A DNA stretch of 64,000 nucleotides from an uncultured Erysipelotrichaceae bacterium. Its GTDB lineage: Bacteria; Bacillota_I; Bacilli_A; Erysipelotrichales; Erysipelotrichaceae. The translations under genes were made by a program, and so were the position numbers. Location: the NCBI GenBank assembly GCA_902778375.1, contig CACYXJ010000003.1, positions 1-64,000 of the forward strand, in the 5' to 3' direction. How positions within the stretch are numbered: the stretch's first letter is position 1; each line of letters begins with the position of its first letter. A model generated the notes under the pieces. It was not told where the DNA came from. It saw only the letters and a list, made by a program, of their open reading frames with translations, and ran no database searches. Below, one piece after another: positions 55,107 through 64,000 of the stretch.

Positions 55107-56044
55107 CAGTATCCAATGGATTTGTCGACGACATGCTGCAGAGGTTCGCCGTTGACATAGCGCTGCAGGTTGTCGTGGAAGATCTGCAGCACCTTGTCGA
55201 AGGTTACGGCAGCGTTGAATCTTCCGGAAATGTGCGGTGTCAGATAGACATGTTCCATATTCCATAACGGATGGTTCTTCGGAAGTGGTTCGGGATCGGT
55301 GACATCCAGGCACACACCTGAAAAGTGTCCGTCTTTGACAACACGAAGAAGGTCTTCGGTAACGATTGCCGTACCGCGGCCGACATTGACAAGGATCGCA
55401 CCTTTCTTGATTTTTCTCAAGCGTGCTTCATCGAAGAGATGGACAGTTTCTTCCGTCTCTGGCAGGGAAAGGGCAACGACGTCGCATTCCGGCAGGATCT
55501 CATCCATGTTGTCCATGGTATACATGCCCTCCGCATAATCCGGCACGCCATGGAAGGAACGTCTGACGCCGTATACTTTGGCACCAAGGGCATGCATTTT
55601 CTTTGCGAAAGAGGAACCGATATCGCCCATGCCGACGGAAAGAACGGTCGAGGACGTCAGTGTATTGACGGATCCCAGGTTGGTGGAATCATGGTTCTTC
55701 TGGACTTCGATGTAATTGGCCAGGTTTTTCATGACCATCAGGACGCAGCCGAGCATGTGTTCGGAAATGGCTGTTCCGTAGGCGCCGCTGGCATTGGTCA
55801 GTATGATTTCCTCGGGCAGGTCCTTGTGGGTATTTGCACCGGCCCAGTCCAGCTGGAGCCATTTCAGGTTCGGACGGTTTCCCAGACGGGACATCGGCAG
55901 ACCGCCGAGAATGACTTCAGCATTATCAATATCTTCTTCGGTGACATGTTCGCGGTCGATAAAACGGATGCAGACCTGATCGATGTCAGAAAACAGTTTC
56001 TGATGTTCTTCATCGACCGGGGTGACACACAGTACGTTGATCAT
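55106..56044 (-). CDS. D-isomer-specific 2-hydroxyacid dehydrogenase
   Basis: 312 residues. NAD-binding VGMGDIGSSFAKK, VNVGRGTAIV with the catalytic-Arg region, LDVTDPEPLP with the Glu context and TPHISG with the His. Reduces 2-oxoacids to D-hydroxyacids. ATG 56044 is chosen as AGAGGT lies 8 nt upstream; earlier ATGs at 56065 and 56104 lack it. Confidence 0.92.
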   Translation of the reverse strand: MINVLCVTPVDEEHQKLFSDIDQVCIRFIDREHVTEEDIDNAEVILGGLPMSRLGNRPNLKWLQLDWAGANTHKDLPEEIILTNASGAYGTAISEHMLGCVLMVMKNLANYIEVQKNHDSTNLGSVNTLTSSTVLSVGMGDIGSSFAKKMHALGAKVYGVRRSFHGVPDYAEGMYTMDNMDEILPECDVVALSLPETEETVHLFDEARLRKIKKGAILVNVGRGTAIVTEDLLRVVKDGHFSGVCLDVTDPEPLPKNHPLWNMEHVYLTPHISGRFNAAVTFDKVLQIFHDNLQRYVNGEPLQHVVDKSIGY

Positions 56045-56165
56045 ATTCTTTACCTCTGTTTTCATTGTACAGCATAGAAATCCATACGTTGACTGATATG
56101 CCAAAAGAGCAATGCTTTTAAAATAAAGGAAAATGAAATAGAATGATGGTCATGGAGGCGGCAGT

Positions 56166-56918
56166 ATGTACAATGACTGGCTGACAATCGGCAATTTCAC
56201 GATCCACGGATACGGTGTCATGATCGCCATTGGTATCATGACAGCATATTTTATGGGCGATAAACTGGGAAAGAAATACGGTCTGAATACGGACGAGATC
56301 GATACGATCATCTTTCTGGTTCTGGTCGGCGGTTTTGCCTGTGCCAAGCTGCTGTACTGTCTGACGGTATTCGACCAGTTCATCAGCGATCCGCTTTCGG
56401 TTCTGGGAAGCGGCGGCTGGGTCGTCTACGGCGGCATTATCGGCGGTCTTCTGACCGGATGGTTCTATTGCCGCTATAAGAAACTGAATTTCATGGATTA
56501 TTTCAATGTCCTGGCACCATGTGTCGCTGTGGCGCAGGGCTTTGGCCGCATCGGCTGCTTCTTTGCCGGCTGCTGCTACGGCATCGAGACCCATACAGCG
56601 CTGGATGTGCATTTTCCGGACGGTTCGCTCGGTCCCGGATCGGCGACAGGAGCGCTGCCGACACAGCTGATCATGTCGGCCGGCAACTTCCTGATCTGCT
56701 GGTATCTTCTGAAAAATCTTGAGAAAGACAGGGACAATACCGCTGCGAAGTATCTGATCCTTTATTCCGCCGGCAGATTCATGATTGAATTTGTACGCGG
56801 TGATGCCGCAAGAGGGCATATCGGATTTCTTTCCACATCGCAGTTCATCGCCATATTCATCTTCATTCTGGGGGTGATCCTGCTGATGAAAAACAGACAA
56901 AAAACAACGATTCTGTAA
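56166..56918 (+). CDS. lgt: Prolipoprotein diacylglyceryl transferase
   Basis: 250 residues, about seven membrane helices. HGYG near the N-terminus and the Lgt signature GFGRIGCFFAGCCYG are present. Transfers diacylglycerol to lipobox cysteines, so it would process the lipoproteins encoded at 15628, 21308 and 58052. GGAGG lies 7 nt upstream. Confidence 0.95.
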   Translation: MYNDWLTIGNFTIHGYGVMIAIGIMTAYFMGDKLGKKYGLNTDEIDTIIFLVLVGGFACAKLLYCLTVFDQFISDPLSVLGSGGWVVYGGIIGGLLTGWFYCRYKKLNFMDYFNVLAPCVAVAQGFGRIGCFFAGCCYGIETHTALDVHFPDGSLGPGSATGALPTQLIMSAGNFLICWYLLKNLEKDRDNTAAKYLILYSAGRFMIEFVRGDAARGHIGFLSTSQFIAIFIFILGVILLMKNRQKTTIL

Positions 56919-56946
56919 AAGTTCAGAAATTTCTGAACTTTTTTTG
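56918..56946 (+). terminator. Terminator after lgt
   Basis: AAAGTTCAGAAA/TTTCTGAACTTT stem with a long T-tract. Confidence 0.87.
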
Positions 56947-56962
56947 TAAGATTAAAGTAATT

Positions 56963-56978
56963 CCGTACACTGTTACGG
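56963..56978. promoter_or_regulatory. Dyad in front of the ECF sigma gene
   Basis: CCGTA-CACTGT-TACGG, 13 bp upstream of the sigma start codon; possible operator or ECF-type promoter element. Confidence 0.3.
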
Positions 56979-56991
56979 TTGAAGGGGAGAG

Positions 56992-57561
56992 ATGGAAGAC
57001 AGAGAAATTCTGGATCTGTATTTTGCCAGAGATGAAGATGCGATCCGTGAGACCGATCGTAAGTACGGTCACTATTGTTTTTCTGTCGCCTGGAACATCC
57101 TCTTCGATCGTGAAGATTCTCAGGAATGTGTCAATGACACGTGGAATCAGACATGGCAGCTGATCCCGCCCCAGAGGCCGAACCGCTTTCAGTACTTTCT
57201 GGCAAAGATCACCCGCGGTTTTGCTCTGAACTGTCTGCGTACGAAGACAAGGGAAAAACGGGGCGGCGGTGAGTATGACGCGGCACTCTCCGAACTGGAG
57301 GCGGTGCTTGCCTCCGGTGATGATCCGGCGAAGACATTCGCGGCAAAGGAACTTGCCGAGACAATCAACCGTTTTCTGAAGAAACTGAAGGACAGGGACA
57401 GAAATGTCTTTGTCAGACGCTACTTCTACCTGGAAAGCGCAGCGAAGATCGCCAAAAGATATGATTTGAGCGAAAGCAATGTCAATGTCATTCTGAACCG
57501 TGTCAGGACACAGCTGAAGGAATATCTTCAGAAGGAGGGATATCTCAATGAAACTGAGTGA
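56992..57561 (+). CDS. ECF-type RNA polymerase sigma factor
   Basis: 189 residues. Region 2 (DLYFARDEDAIRETDRKYG, CVNDTWNQTW) and region 4 with the helix-turn-helix SAAKIAKRYDLSESNVNVILNRVR. It directs polymerase to stress or envelope promoters. Overlaps the next gene by 14 nt, which likely encodes its anti-sigma factor. Confidence 0.92.
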   Translation: MEDREILDLYFARDEDAIRETDRKYGHYCFSVAWNILFDREDSQECVNDTWNQTWQLIPPQRPNRFQYFLAKITRGFALNCLRTKTREKRGGGEYDAALSELEAVLASGDDPAKTFAAKELAETINRFLKKLKDRDRNVFVRRYFYLESAAKIAKRYDLSESNVNVILNRVRTQLKEYLQKEGYLNETE

Positions 57562-58036
57562 AACGCTTCTTGAATCTCTGAATGATATCGACACGGTCTA
57601 TCTTGAGAAGAGCGAGAAGGAATACGGATGGCTGTACAGATACCGCCGTCAGGTGACGGCAGTCCTGAGTCTTTCGGCAGTACTTGTTCTTTCCCTGCTG
57701 ATTTTGCCGAAACAGCAGAACATGAGTGGCGGATCCTATAGCACAGCACCGGCGGAAAACGTCCAGGAAAGCATGAAGCAGGAAGACAGCTACGATGTGA
57801 CGGAAACCGAAGGCGCAGCCGGGACGGAAATGCGTTCCTATATGCTTGTGCTGCAGGACGAAAACGGCAACGTGGCGGACGAAGCAATCCGCAGGGAAGT
57901 GTATGAGACGCTGAAGGCAGCCGGATACGACATCTATTACGATGAATGTGGCGAACTGATCGTCAGGGGCGATCCGGAAGAACTGAAGACATACCTGGAA
58001 CAGCTGAAGTATTCGTATGAACTGATAGAACAGTAA
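57548..58036 (+). CDS. Putative membrane-bound anti-sigma factor
   Basis: 162 residues. Cytoplasmic N-terminal 36 residues (LLESLNDIDTVYLEKSEKEYG), one membrane helix (about 38-54), then an external domain of about 100 residues with a helix-strand core. Position directly after an ECF sigma gene with overlap and AGGAGG fits an anti-sigma factor; no zinc HxxxCxxC motif is present. Confidence 0.7.
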   Translation: MKLSETLLESLNDIDTVYLEKSEKEYGWLYRYRRQVTAVLSLSAVLVLSLLILPKQQNMSGGSYSTAPAENVQESMKQEDSYDVTETEGAAGTEMRSYMLVLQDENGNVADEAIRREVYETLKAAGYDIYYDECGELIVRGDPEELKTYLEQLKYSYELIEQ

Positions 58037-58051
58037 CGGGAGGAAAGAATC

Positions 58052-59050
58052 ATGAAACAAAAATGGCTGATGAGTGTTACTCTGGCAGCAATGCTGCTTT
58101 GCGGCTGCGGCAGTTCCCACGGCAGCAGCGGCAGTTACGCAACGGAACAGGCCTATGACGGAGGCTCCGCCGGCGGTTCCGGATATATGGCTTCCTACAA
58201 TGCCAAGGATGCAGACGGTGACTATAGTAATATGGCGGAGGTCGAAGCACCCCGGGAAGACGGGAACGGTACAGCACCTGTCACAGATCCCGTTCTCAGC
58301 CAGGAAAAACTGGTCTATACCGGAAACCTGACAATTCAGTCACTGGAATATGACGAGAGTATTACAGCTTTGAAGAACAAAATCAAGGAATACGGAGGCA
58401 TCATCGAATGGGAGAATGAATCCGACAGCAATTACCGCTGGTATGATTCCGATTATTCCGGCAGCCGTACCCTGAACATGACAGTCAGGATTCCGACGGA
58501 AAACTTCGAGGCCTTCATGAACGATGCCGGCGGCGTCGGAAAAGTCATATCCCGCACCACCGGTGTGGAGAATATTTCCCGCCAGTACAACGATACGACT
58601 GTCCAGATCGAAGCTCTGGAAAAACAGCAGGAAAGACTGCTGGAAATGATGGATAAAGCCGAGACGATTGAAGACATGATCATGGTCGAAAGCCGTCTGA
58701 CGGAAGTACAGAGCCAGCTGAACCAGCTGCGCACATACCGTCAGTCCATGGATACCGATGTTATGTATTCCACCGTTTCCCTTTCCCTGCAGGAAGTCAA
58801 GGAATATGTCCATGTCAATGAATCCTTCTTCGAAAGAGCATGGAATTCCTTCGTGGACGGCTGGAAGAACTTCCTCTGGTTCCTGGAAGACTTCACAATC
58901 GAAATTCTCTATGCACTGCCGTATCTGCTGATCGCTGCCGTGGCAATCTGGCTGGTTGTCAAAAGCAAGGTTCTGCAGAAGATCAGACTGCCCAGATTCC
59001 TGAGATGGAACAAAAAGGACAAGGATAACAGCAGCACTGACGAATCATAA
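58052..59050 (+). CDS. DUF4349 lipoprotein
   Basis: 332 residues. Lipobox LLCG-C at 16-19, low-complexity Gly/Ser region, then the DUF4349 domain (about 85-270) with a coiled coil (EALEKQQERLLEMM...), and a C-terminal membrane helix (about 283-305) with a basic tail. Third gene of the sigma/anti-sigma unit; may sense the envelope. GGAGG precedes the ATG. Confidence 0.85.
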   Translation: MKQKWLMSVTLAAMLLCGCGSSHGSSGSYATEQAYDGGSAGGSGYMASYNAKDADGDYSNMAEVEAPREDGNGTAPVTDPVLSQEKLVYTGNLTIQSLEYDESITALKNKIKEYGGIIEWENESDSNYRWYDSDYSGSRTLNMTVRIPTENFEAFMNDAGGVGKVISRTTGVENISRQYNDTTVQIEALEKQQERLLEMMDKAETIEDMIMVESRLTEVQSQLNQLRTYRQSMDTDVMYSTVSLSLQEVKEYVHVNESFFERAWNSFVDGWKNFLWFLEDFTIEILYALPYLLIAAVAIWLVVKSKVLQKIRLPRFLRWNKKDKDNSSTDES

Positions 59051-59053
59051 GTT

Positions 59054-59082
59054 TTGGACAAATCAGCAAACAGTGATATGAT
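59054..59082 (+). promoter_or_regulatory. Promoter implying a leaderless mRNA
   Basis: TTGGAC, 17-bp spacer, TATGAT ending 6 nt before the ATG at 59089; no ribosome site in the gap. Confidence 0.5.
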
Positions 59083-59088
59083 TCTCGC

Positions 59089-59922
59089 ATGCTGATTATA
59101 GGAATACTGGCTACCGTGGCGCTGGCGTTCTTCGGGGTTGCATACAGCCTTCTTGGCTACAACATGAATCTCCGCAACCGCGTGATCGAACGGATTTCCC
59201 AGACCGCTACCGATGCCGGAAGAAAAGAAGAAAGTCTTCTGAAAGGCAGAAGACTGTATATAGACAGGGAAGAATTGAGGCCTGTACGTGTCAACCTGTA
59301 TCAGCCGGACAGTGAAAACAAGCTGCCGGCTGTCTTTGTTGCCCATGGCGGAAACTTCAATGACCATGACGCGGATGATATCGATGATTTCTGCGACCGG
59401 ATTGCTAGGGAATGGCAGGTCAATGTCATCAGTATCAGCTATACCAAGATCAAGGCTCATGTGACCAGTTATCCCCAGGATGAGATCCGCGATACAATAC
59501 TGTATTTCCGTGATCATAAAAATGAGTACAACCTGGATATGAAGCATTTCCTGCTGCTGGGTTTCGAGGCCGGGGCATATCTGTCGCTGATCGCCCACCG
59601 TTCTGTTCTGCATGTCGGAGTCGTACCCGATGGCATCATCATGATCGATCCGTTTATCGATTATGTGGCGGTGAGTTTCGCCCAGGCCGGACTTCATCCA
59701 AGCCCGGTGGGACTGCTGCTCAGCGGCAGGGATACTGCACTGTGGGACCGCTATGAATACGAGCTCAGACAGGCGGATGTATATGTGCTTACCAGGCGTA
59801 TGCCGTTCAGTCCGACCGAGGTTCTGCTCAATGACGATATTACCGGTGAGGTTGCCGAAAGAGACCGTGAACATGCCATGCGGTGGCTGAAAGATACTGT
59901 CGACTTCTTTCTGCACAGATAA
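59089..59922 (+). CDS. Alpha/beta-hydrolase-fold protein with altered nucleophile
   Basis: 277 residues. N-terminal membrane anchor (about 2-22), then a hydrolase core with oxyanion motif VFVAHGGNF. The nucleophile elbow reads LLGFEAGAY, so E160 occupies the position usually held by Ser in GxSxG. The C-terminal part contains GLLLSGRDT. It may be a non-catalytic or unusual hydrolase. No ribosome site; a promoter lies directly upstream. Confidence 0.72.
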   Translation: MLIIGILATVALAFFGVAYSLLGYNMNLRNRVIERISQTATDAGRKEESLLKGRRLYIDREELRPVRVNLYQPDSENKLPAVFVAHGGNFNDHDADDIDDFCDRIAREWQVNVISISYTKIKAHVTSYPQDEIRDTILYFRDHKNEYNLDMKHFLLLGFEAGAYLSLIAHRSVLHVGVVPDGIIMIDPFIDYVAVSFAQAGLHPSPVGLLLSGRDTALWDRYEYELRQADVYVLTRRMPFSPTEVLLNDDITGEVAERDREHAMRWLKDTVDFFLHR

Positions 59923-59923
59923 A

Positions 59924-59953
59924 AAAGGCTGCGGCTGGTCATCAGCCTGCAGC
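59924..59953 (-). terminator. Terminator of the ATC-hydrolase-like gene
   Basis: GGCTG/CAGCC core extended by CTGCA/GCAG pairing, followed on the reverse strand by TTTTTT. Confidence 0.7.
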
Positions 59954-59956
59954 GCC

Positions 59957-60616
59957 TCAGGATGCAAATATGATTTCAGCGGCTTCCGGATGAATCTTCC
60001 GGAAGTCGTTTTCTGTTCCGGCAAGGATCTTTTCCGTCATTGTCGGGTTTTTTCTGTCAAGAATATCCTTTGTGCATGCCAGCAGTTCGCGGCAATGGAA
60101 ACTGAAAGGCCTGATCAGGGATTCTGTCTGACTTTTACGCTTTTCCGCAATTTCATTCTGGTCTGCCGGTCTGTCCCATACGAAGCAGCAGACGGGATCG
60201 CCGGCGGACAGGATGCTGTTGACATGCAGGGTAAAGTCACCGTCGAAACCTTCGGCAATGGCTTTGTCGATATACTGGCAGTACAGCGGTCCGTATGACA
60301 TCAGATCATATTTTTTCCATGTTTCGCACCATTTGCATACCTGTACTTCCGAGCGCACAGAATCCGGGTCAAAGAATAATTCAGATCTGTTTTCACCCGG
60401 TTCGCCCTGCCACTCGCCGCACAGCATATAAGCATCCGTGCTTTCGCCATAGCCAAGACGCAAAGCACTTTCCTTCATTCGTTTTCCCCGGCATCTGCCG
60501 TAGTGTTTTGTGGCTTCTGCCATCACTGCTTTTCCTTCTTCTTCACCCAGTTCTGCACAGGCATTTCTGACCAGCAGACCGTAGAGAAGGGCATGTTCTT
60601 CAATTCCGGTTTTCAT
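59957..60616 (-). CDS. L-2-amino-thiazoline-4-carboxylic acid hydrolase-like protein
   Basis: 219 residues, soluble. The central VCKWCETWKKYDLMSYGPLYC, then FTLHVNSILSAGDPVCCFVWD resemble the ATC-hydrolase-like family, where a Tyr/Cys and a late Asp-Cys context are conserved. Some members open the thiazoline ring of the L-cysteine precursor; most are uncharacterised, so this activity is only a family guess. Confidence 0.65.
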   Translation of the reverse strand: MKTGIEEHALLYGLLVRNACAELGEEEGKAVMAEATKHYGRCRGKRMKESALRLGYGESTDAYMLCGEWQGEPGENRSELFFDPDSVRSEVQVCKWCETWKKYDLMSYGPLYCQYIDKAIAEGFDGDFTLHVNSILSAGDPVCCFVWDRPADQNEIAEKRKSQTESLIRPFSFHCRELLACTKDILDRKNPTMTEKILAGTENDFRKIHPEAAEIIFAS

Positions 60617-60633
60617 GTCTTCATTGTAACAGA

Positions 60634-60666
60634 AAAAGACGATATGGCTTTTGCCATACCGTCTTT
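60634..60666. terminator. Hairpin between ATC-hydrolase-like gene and GH1
   Basis: AAAGACG-A-TATGGC/GCCATA-C-CGTCTTT stem with TTTT loop; ends the GH1 transcript. Confidence 0.75.
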
Positions 60667-60677
60667 ACAGACAAAGA

Positions 60678-62162
<1,485 letters not shown>

Positions 62163-62240
62163 TTATTCCTCCGTTTCTGTTATGAGTTTTGAAAAGCTTT
62201 ATGTTTCTGTCTATATTATATCAGCAGACCGTATAAAAAA

Positions 62241-62260
62241 ATGTGAAGAAACCTTCACAT
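62241..62260. promoter_or_regulatory. Palindrome upstream of the GH1 promoter
   Basis: ATGTGAAG-AAAC-CTTCACAT, perfect 8-bp arms, lying upstream of the GH1 -10; differs from the operators near 63085-63314, so another regulator may bind. Confidence 0.4.
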
Positions 62261-62290
62261 ATGTCAGGAATATCCTGATGCGGGAAGAAC

Positions 62291-62310
62291 AAAAAAGCGG
62301 CATGTGCCGC
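62291..62310 (-). terminator. Terminator of gntR
   Basis: GCGGCA/TGCCGC stem, followed on the reverse strand by TTTTTT. Confidence 0.8.
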
Positions 62311-62316
62311 ATGATA

Positions 62317-63045
62317 TCAGACTTTCTGTCTGACAGCTGATTCAACAAAGCAGACCTGGTCGGGAACGTGTCTCGATTCGGTGTATTCGAACATCACACC
62401 GCGGGAATTGAACACCTGGCCGGCAACGGAAAGAATGAAGTCGAAGTGATTCAGATCCAGAAGTTCCCGGTCGCGTTCCGTCGCTGTCTGGGCAGTGATC
62501 CGCCGGCGGCTGGTGGTGATCGTCATACCAAGTGTGCCTTCAAGATAGCGGTAGATGGAATCGGCGGCGATGGAAGGCTGCAGTCCCGGGGTTTCCGATA
62601 CCAGGAAGTAGTTGGTATCGAAGATCACGGCCCGCTTGCCGACATAACGGACACGCTCGATATAATACAGTTCGGCACCGATGTCGAAGCCGGTTTTCAG
62701 GCTGGTCTTTTTATCAGCAATGATCTGCTTGAAAATAATGACTTTGGTAACGGTTTTGCGGCCGGAACGGTTCGCTGCTTCTGCGAAACTTTCGATACCG
62801 CCTATGGTAAACAGGGATCTTCCGTCGTCGGGGCGGTAGATTACCTGAACGCCGCGGCCATGCTGGGGAAGCAGGTAGCCTTCGGAGGTCAGAAGGGAAA
62901 GCGCTCTGCGGACTGTATTTCTGGTACAGCCGAAGCGTTCGGTATATTCATTTTCGGAAGGCAGAAAGTCATTGTATTTATAAAGACCGGTTTCAATGTC
63001 TTCCTTGATGCTGCGGTAAATCTGTTCGTATTTGGACTGCGGCAT
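62317..63045 (-). CDS. GntR/UTRA family regulator, TreR-like
   Basis: 242 residues. N-terminal winged helix with YNDFLPSENEYTERFGCTRNTVRRAL, then a UTRA ligand domain (ELYYIERVRYVG, EYTESRHVPDQVCF). Resembles trehalose-type repressors that respond to the sugar phosphate. Divergent from the PTS gene, with five matching operators between. AAGGAGAAAG precedes the ATG. Confidence 0.9.
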   Translation of the reverse strand: MPQSKYEQIYRSIKEDIETGLYKYNDFLPSENEYTERFGCTRNTVRRALSLLTSEGYLLPQHGRGVQVIYRPDDGRSLFTIGGIESFAEAANRSGRKTVTKVIIFKQIIADKKTSLKTGFDIGAELYYIERVRYVGKRAVIFDTNYFLVSETPGLQPSIAADSIYRYLEGTLGMTITTSRRRITAQTATERDRELLDLNHFDFILSVAGQVFNSRGVMFEYTESRHVPDQVCFVESAVRQKV

Positions 63046-63068
63046 GAGACTTTCTCCTTTCTTTTTTT

Positions 63069-63097
63069 ATTATATTGAAAATAACTTGTTTAAACAA
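63069..63097 (-). promoter_or_regulatory. Promoter of the gntR gene
   Basis: TTGTTT (63097-63092), 17-bp spacer, TATAAT (63074-63069). Operator 1 covers the -35, implying autorepression. Confidence 0.6.
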
Positions 63098-63098
63098 T
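63085..63098. promoter_or_regulatory. Operator 1 (CTTGTTTAAACAAT)
   Basis: Near-palindromic, overlaps the gntR -35. Confidence 0.7.
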
Positions 63099-63160
63099 AA
63101 TGAACAACGTGAAAGGATGGAATCTGTGGCCGGAAAATGGTATATTATCAGTACAGATAA

Positions 63161-63174
63161 CTCGTTTAAACAAG
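63161..63174. promoter_or_regulatory. Operator 2 (CTCGTTTAAACAAG)
   Basis: Same core GTTTAAAC; lies mid-region, a possible looping site. Confidence 0.65.
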
Positions 63175-63232
63175 TTTAATAATCCCACAATTGATATCAT
63201 CCACTAACCAGGCAAAACAAGCCTTTTCGCAA

Positions 63233-63246
63233 CATGTTTAAACAAA
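63233..63246. promoter_or_regulatory. Operator 3 (CATGTTTAAACAAA)
   Basis: Same core, 15 bp upstream of the PTS -35. Confidence 0.65.
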
Positions 63247-63260
63247 TTTATAATTTTGCA

Positions 63261-63288
63261 TTGACATGTTTAAACAAGGTGATATAGT
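63261..63288 (+). promoter_or_regulatory. Promoter of the PTS EIIBC gene
   Basis: Perfect -35 TTGACA (63261-63266), 16-bp spacer, TATAGT (63283-63288). Operator 4 fills the spacer. Confidence 0.75.
63265..63278. promoter_or_regulatory. Operator 4 (CATGTTTAAACAAG)
   Basis: Lies between -35 and -10 of the PTS promoter, so binding would exclude polymerase. Confidence 0.7.
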
Positions 63289-63300
63289 GAAGGTACAGAA

Positions 63301-63314
63301 CTTGTATAAACAAG
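63301..63314. promoter_or_regulatory. Operator 5 (CTTGTATAAACAAG)
   Basis: Just downstream of the expected transcription start, before the ribosome site. Confidence 0.7.
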
Positions 63315-63330
63315 TGGAAAGGATTGGAAT

Positions 63331-64000
63331 ATGGCAAAATTCACTGATGATGCGACCAAGCTGCTTGAATATGTAGGCGGTAAGGAAAACATCAACGCAA
63401 TCACTCACTGTGTCACAAGAATGCGTTTCGTTCTTGCTGATCCAAACAAGGCAAACATCAAAAAAATCGAATCTCTTCCGTCCGTAAAGGGCACATTTAC
63501 CCAGGCTGGTCAGTTCCAGGTAATTATCGGCAACGAAGTCGCTGATTTCTACAAGGAATTCACCTCCATCGCCGGTATTGAAGGCGTCTCCAAGGATGCC
63601 GCCAAGAATGCAGCAAAGGATAATCAGACACCGCTGCAGAAGGTGATGTCCAACATCGCTGAAATCTTCGCACCGTTGATTCCGGCTATCATCTGCGGAG
63701 GTTTGATTCTCGGCTTCCGTAACATTCTTGAAACTGCTGTCGTTCTGCAGGAAGGCACATTCCTGGCAGGTCTCGACAAATTCCTGTGGATCATCGGTGA
63801 AGCAGTATTCCACACGGGTATCCCGGTCGGCATCTGCTGGTCCGTTCAGAGAAAAATGGGCGGCACACCGATGCTCGGTATCGTTCTCGGTCTGACACTG
63901 ATCTCCGGCCAGCTGGTCAACGCTTACGGTGTTCCCGGCATGGCTGCTGACGCATGGGCTCCGACCTACACATGGAACTTCGGATTCGCAAGCTTCCGTA
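63331..64000 (+). CDS. PTS EIIBC, trehalose/beta-glucoside family (partial, 3' end outside)
   Basis: 223 residues visible. EIIB domain first (about 1-85) with phospho-cysteine C27 in ITHCVTRMRF, a TreP-like context, then linker and EIIC with membrane helices starting near residue 108 (EIFAPLIPAIICGGLILG). Phosphorylates and imports a disaccharide. GGAAAGGA precedes the ATG. Neighbouring TreR-like regulator and GH1 suggest the sugar is a beta-linked disaccharide or trehalose; the downstream hydrolase may follow outside the window. Confidence 0.93.
   Translation, partial: MAKFTDDATKLLEYVGGKENINAITHCVTRMRFVLADPNKANIKKIESLPSVKGTFTQAGQFQVIIGNEVADFYKEFTSIAGIEGVSKDAAKNAAKDNQTPLQKVMSNIAEIFAPLIPAIICGGLILGFRNILETAVVLQEGTFLAGLDKFLWIIGEAVFHTGIPVGICWSVQRKMGGTPMLGIVLGLTLISGQLVNAYGVPGMAADAWAPTYTWNFGFASFR

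Overview
The window is about 50% GC, gene-dense and on both strands. Gene content (ftsH, hslO and dusB in near-conserved order, Fem-type ligase, PTS transporters, anaerobic radical-SAM activases, no respiratory chain genes) and the mostly strong Shine-Dalgarno sites point to a low-oxygen, sugar-fermenting Firmicute. An Erysipelotrichia-like gut or oral bacterium is my best guess; this is inference from gene style, not a database match.

Layout. 1-4372: the tail of ftsH, a small membrane protein, a GH2 glycosidase, then hslO and dusB. 4420-9944: patatin-like protein, SseB-like protein (reverse), a MarR/radical-SAM activase fusion, GH1 phospho-glycosidase, methyltransferase, MscS channel. 10033-18577: the tldD-tldE pair, M20 peptidase, amidohydrolase, lipoprotein, S9 peptidase, tautomerase. 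18669-21715: tRNA-Lys, a degraded small ORF, an aldo/keto-reductase-fold protein lacking catalytic residues, a hypothetical and a lipoprotein. 21835-25179: cobalt/nickel ECF transporter cbiM-cbiQ-cbiO plus an AlkZ-related protein. 25255-30866: orphan EIIC, carbonic anhydrase, IlvD/Edd dehydratase, second S9 peptidase. 30955-36317: cell-wall genes murD-murI, a Na/Pi symporter, a FemAB-type ligase. 36395-41699: an 820-residue adenosine-deaminase-like protein with an SLOG-like C-terminus, paired with a SPASM radical-SAM enzyme, then pgi. 41836-49466: a small Fur-box-preceded ORF, FNT channel and TetR regulator, GDSL hydrolase, FMN oxidoreductase, a nonsense-interrupted suppressor-of-fused gene, LysR and MFS genes, and a deletion scar joining a tetR remnant to a P-type ATPase remnant. 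49619-54642: proB-proA, tRNA-Val, flavodoxin-like protein, malQ. 54731-55064: a promoter, seven tandem hairpins and a terminator, read here as an undescribed structured RNA. 55106-60616: hydroxyacid dehydrogenase, lgt, an ECF sigma cassette, a hydrolase-fold protein, ATC hydrolase-like protein. 60678-64000: a GH1 gene, a GntR/TreR-like regulator and a divergent PTS EIIBC, with five copies of one operator between regulator and transporter.

The most unusual element is the tandem-hairpin array. Its stems differ in sequence from unit to unit while pairing is kept and the linkers stay similar; it has its own promoter and intrinsic terminator. Next come the deaminase/SLOG-like protein beside a radical-SAM maturase, the MarR-activase fusion, the small Fur-box ORF, and several decaying or catalytically altered genes. 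The GH1, PTS, malQ, pgi and GH2 genes together indicate fermentation of di- and oligosaccharides.
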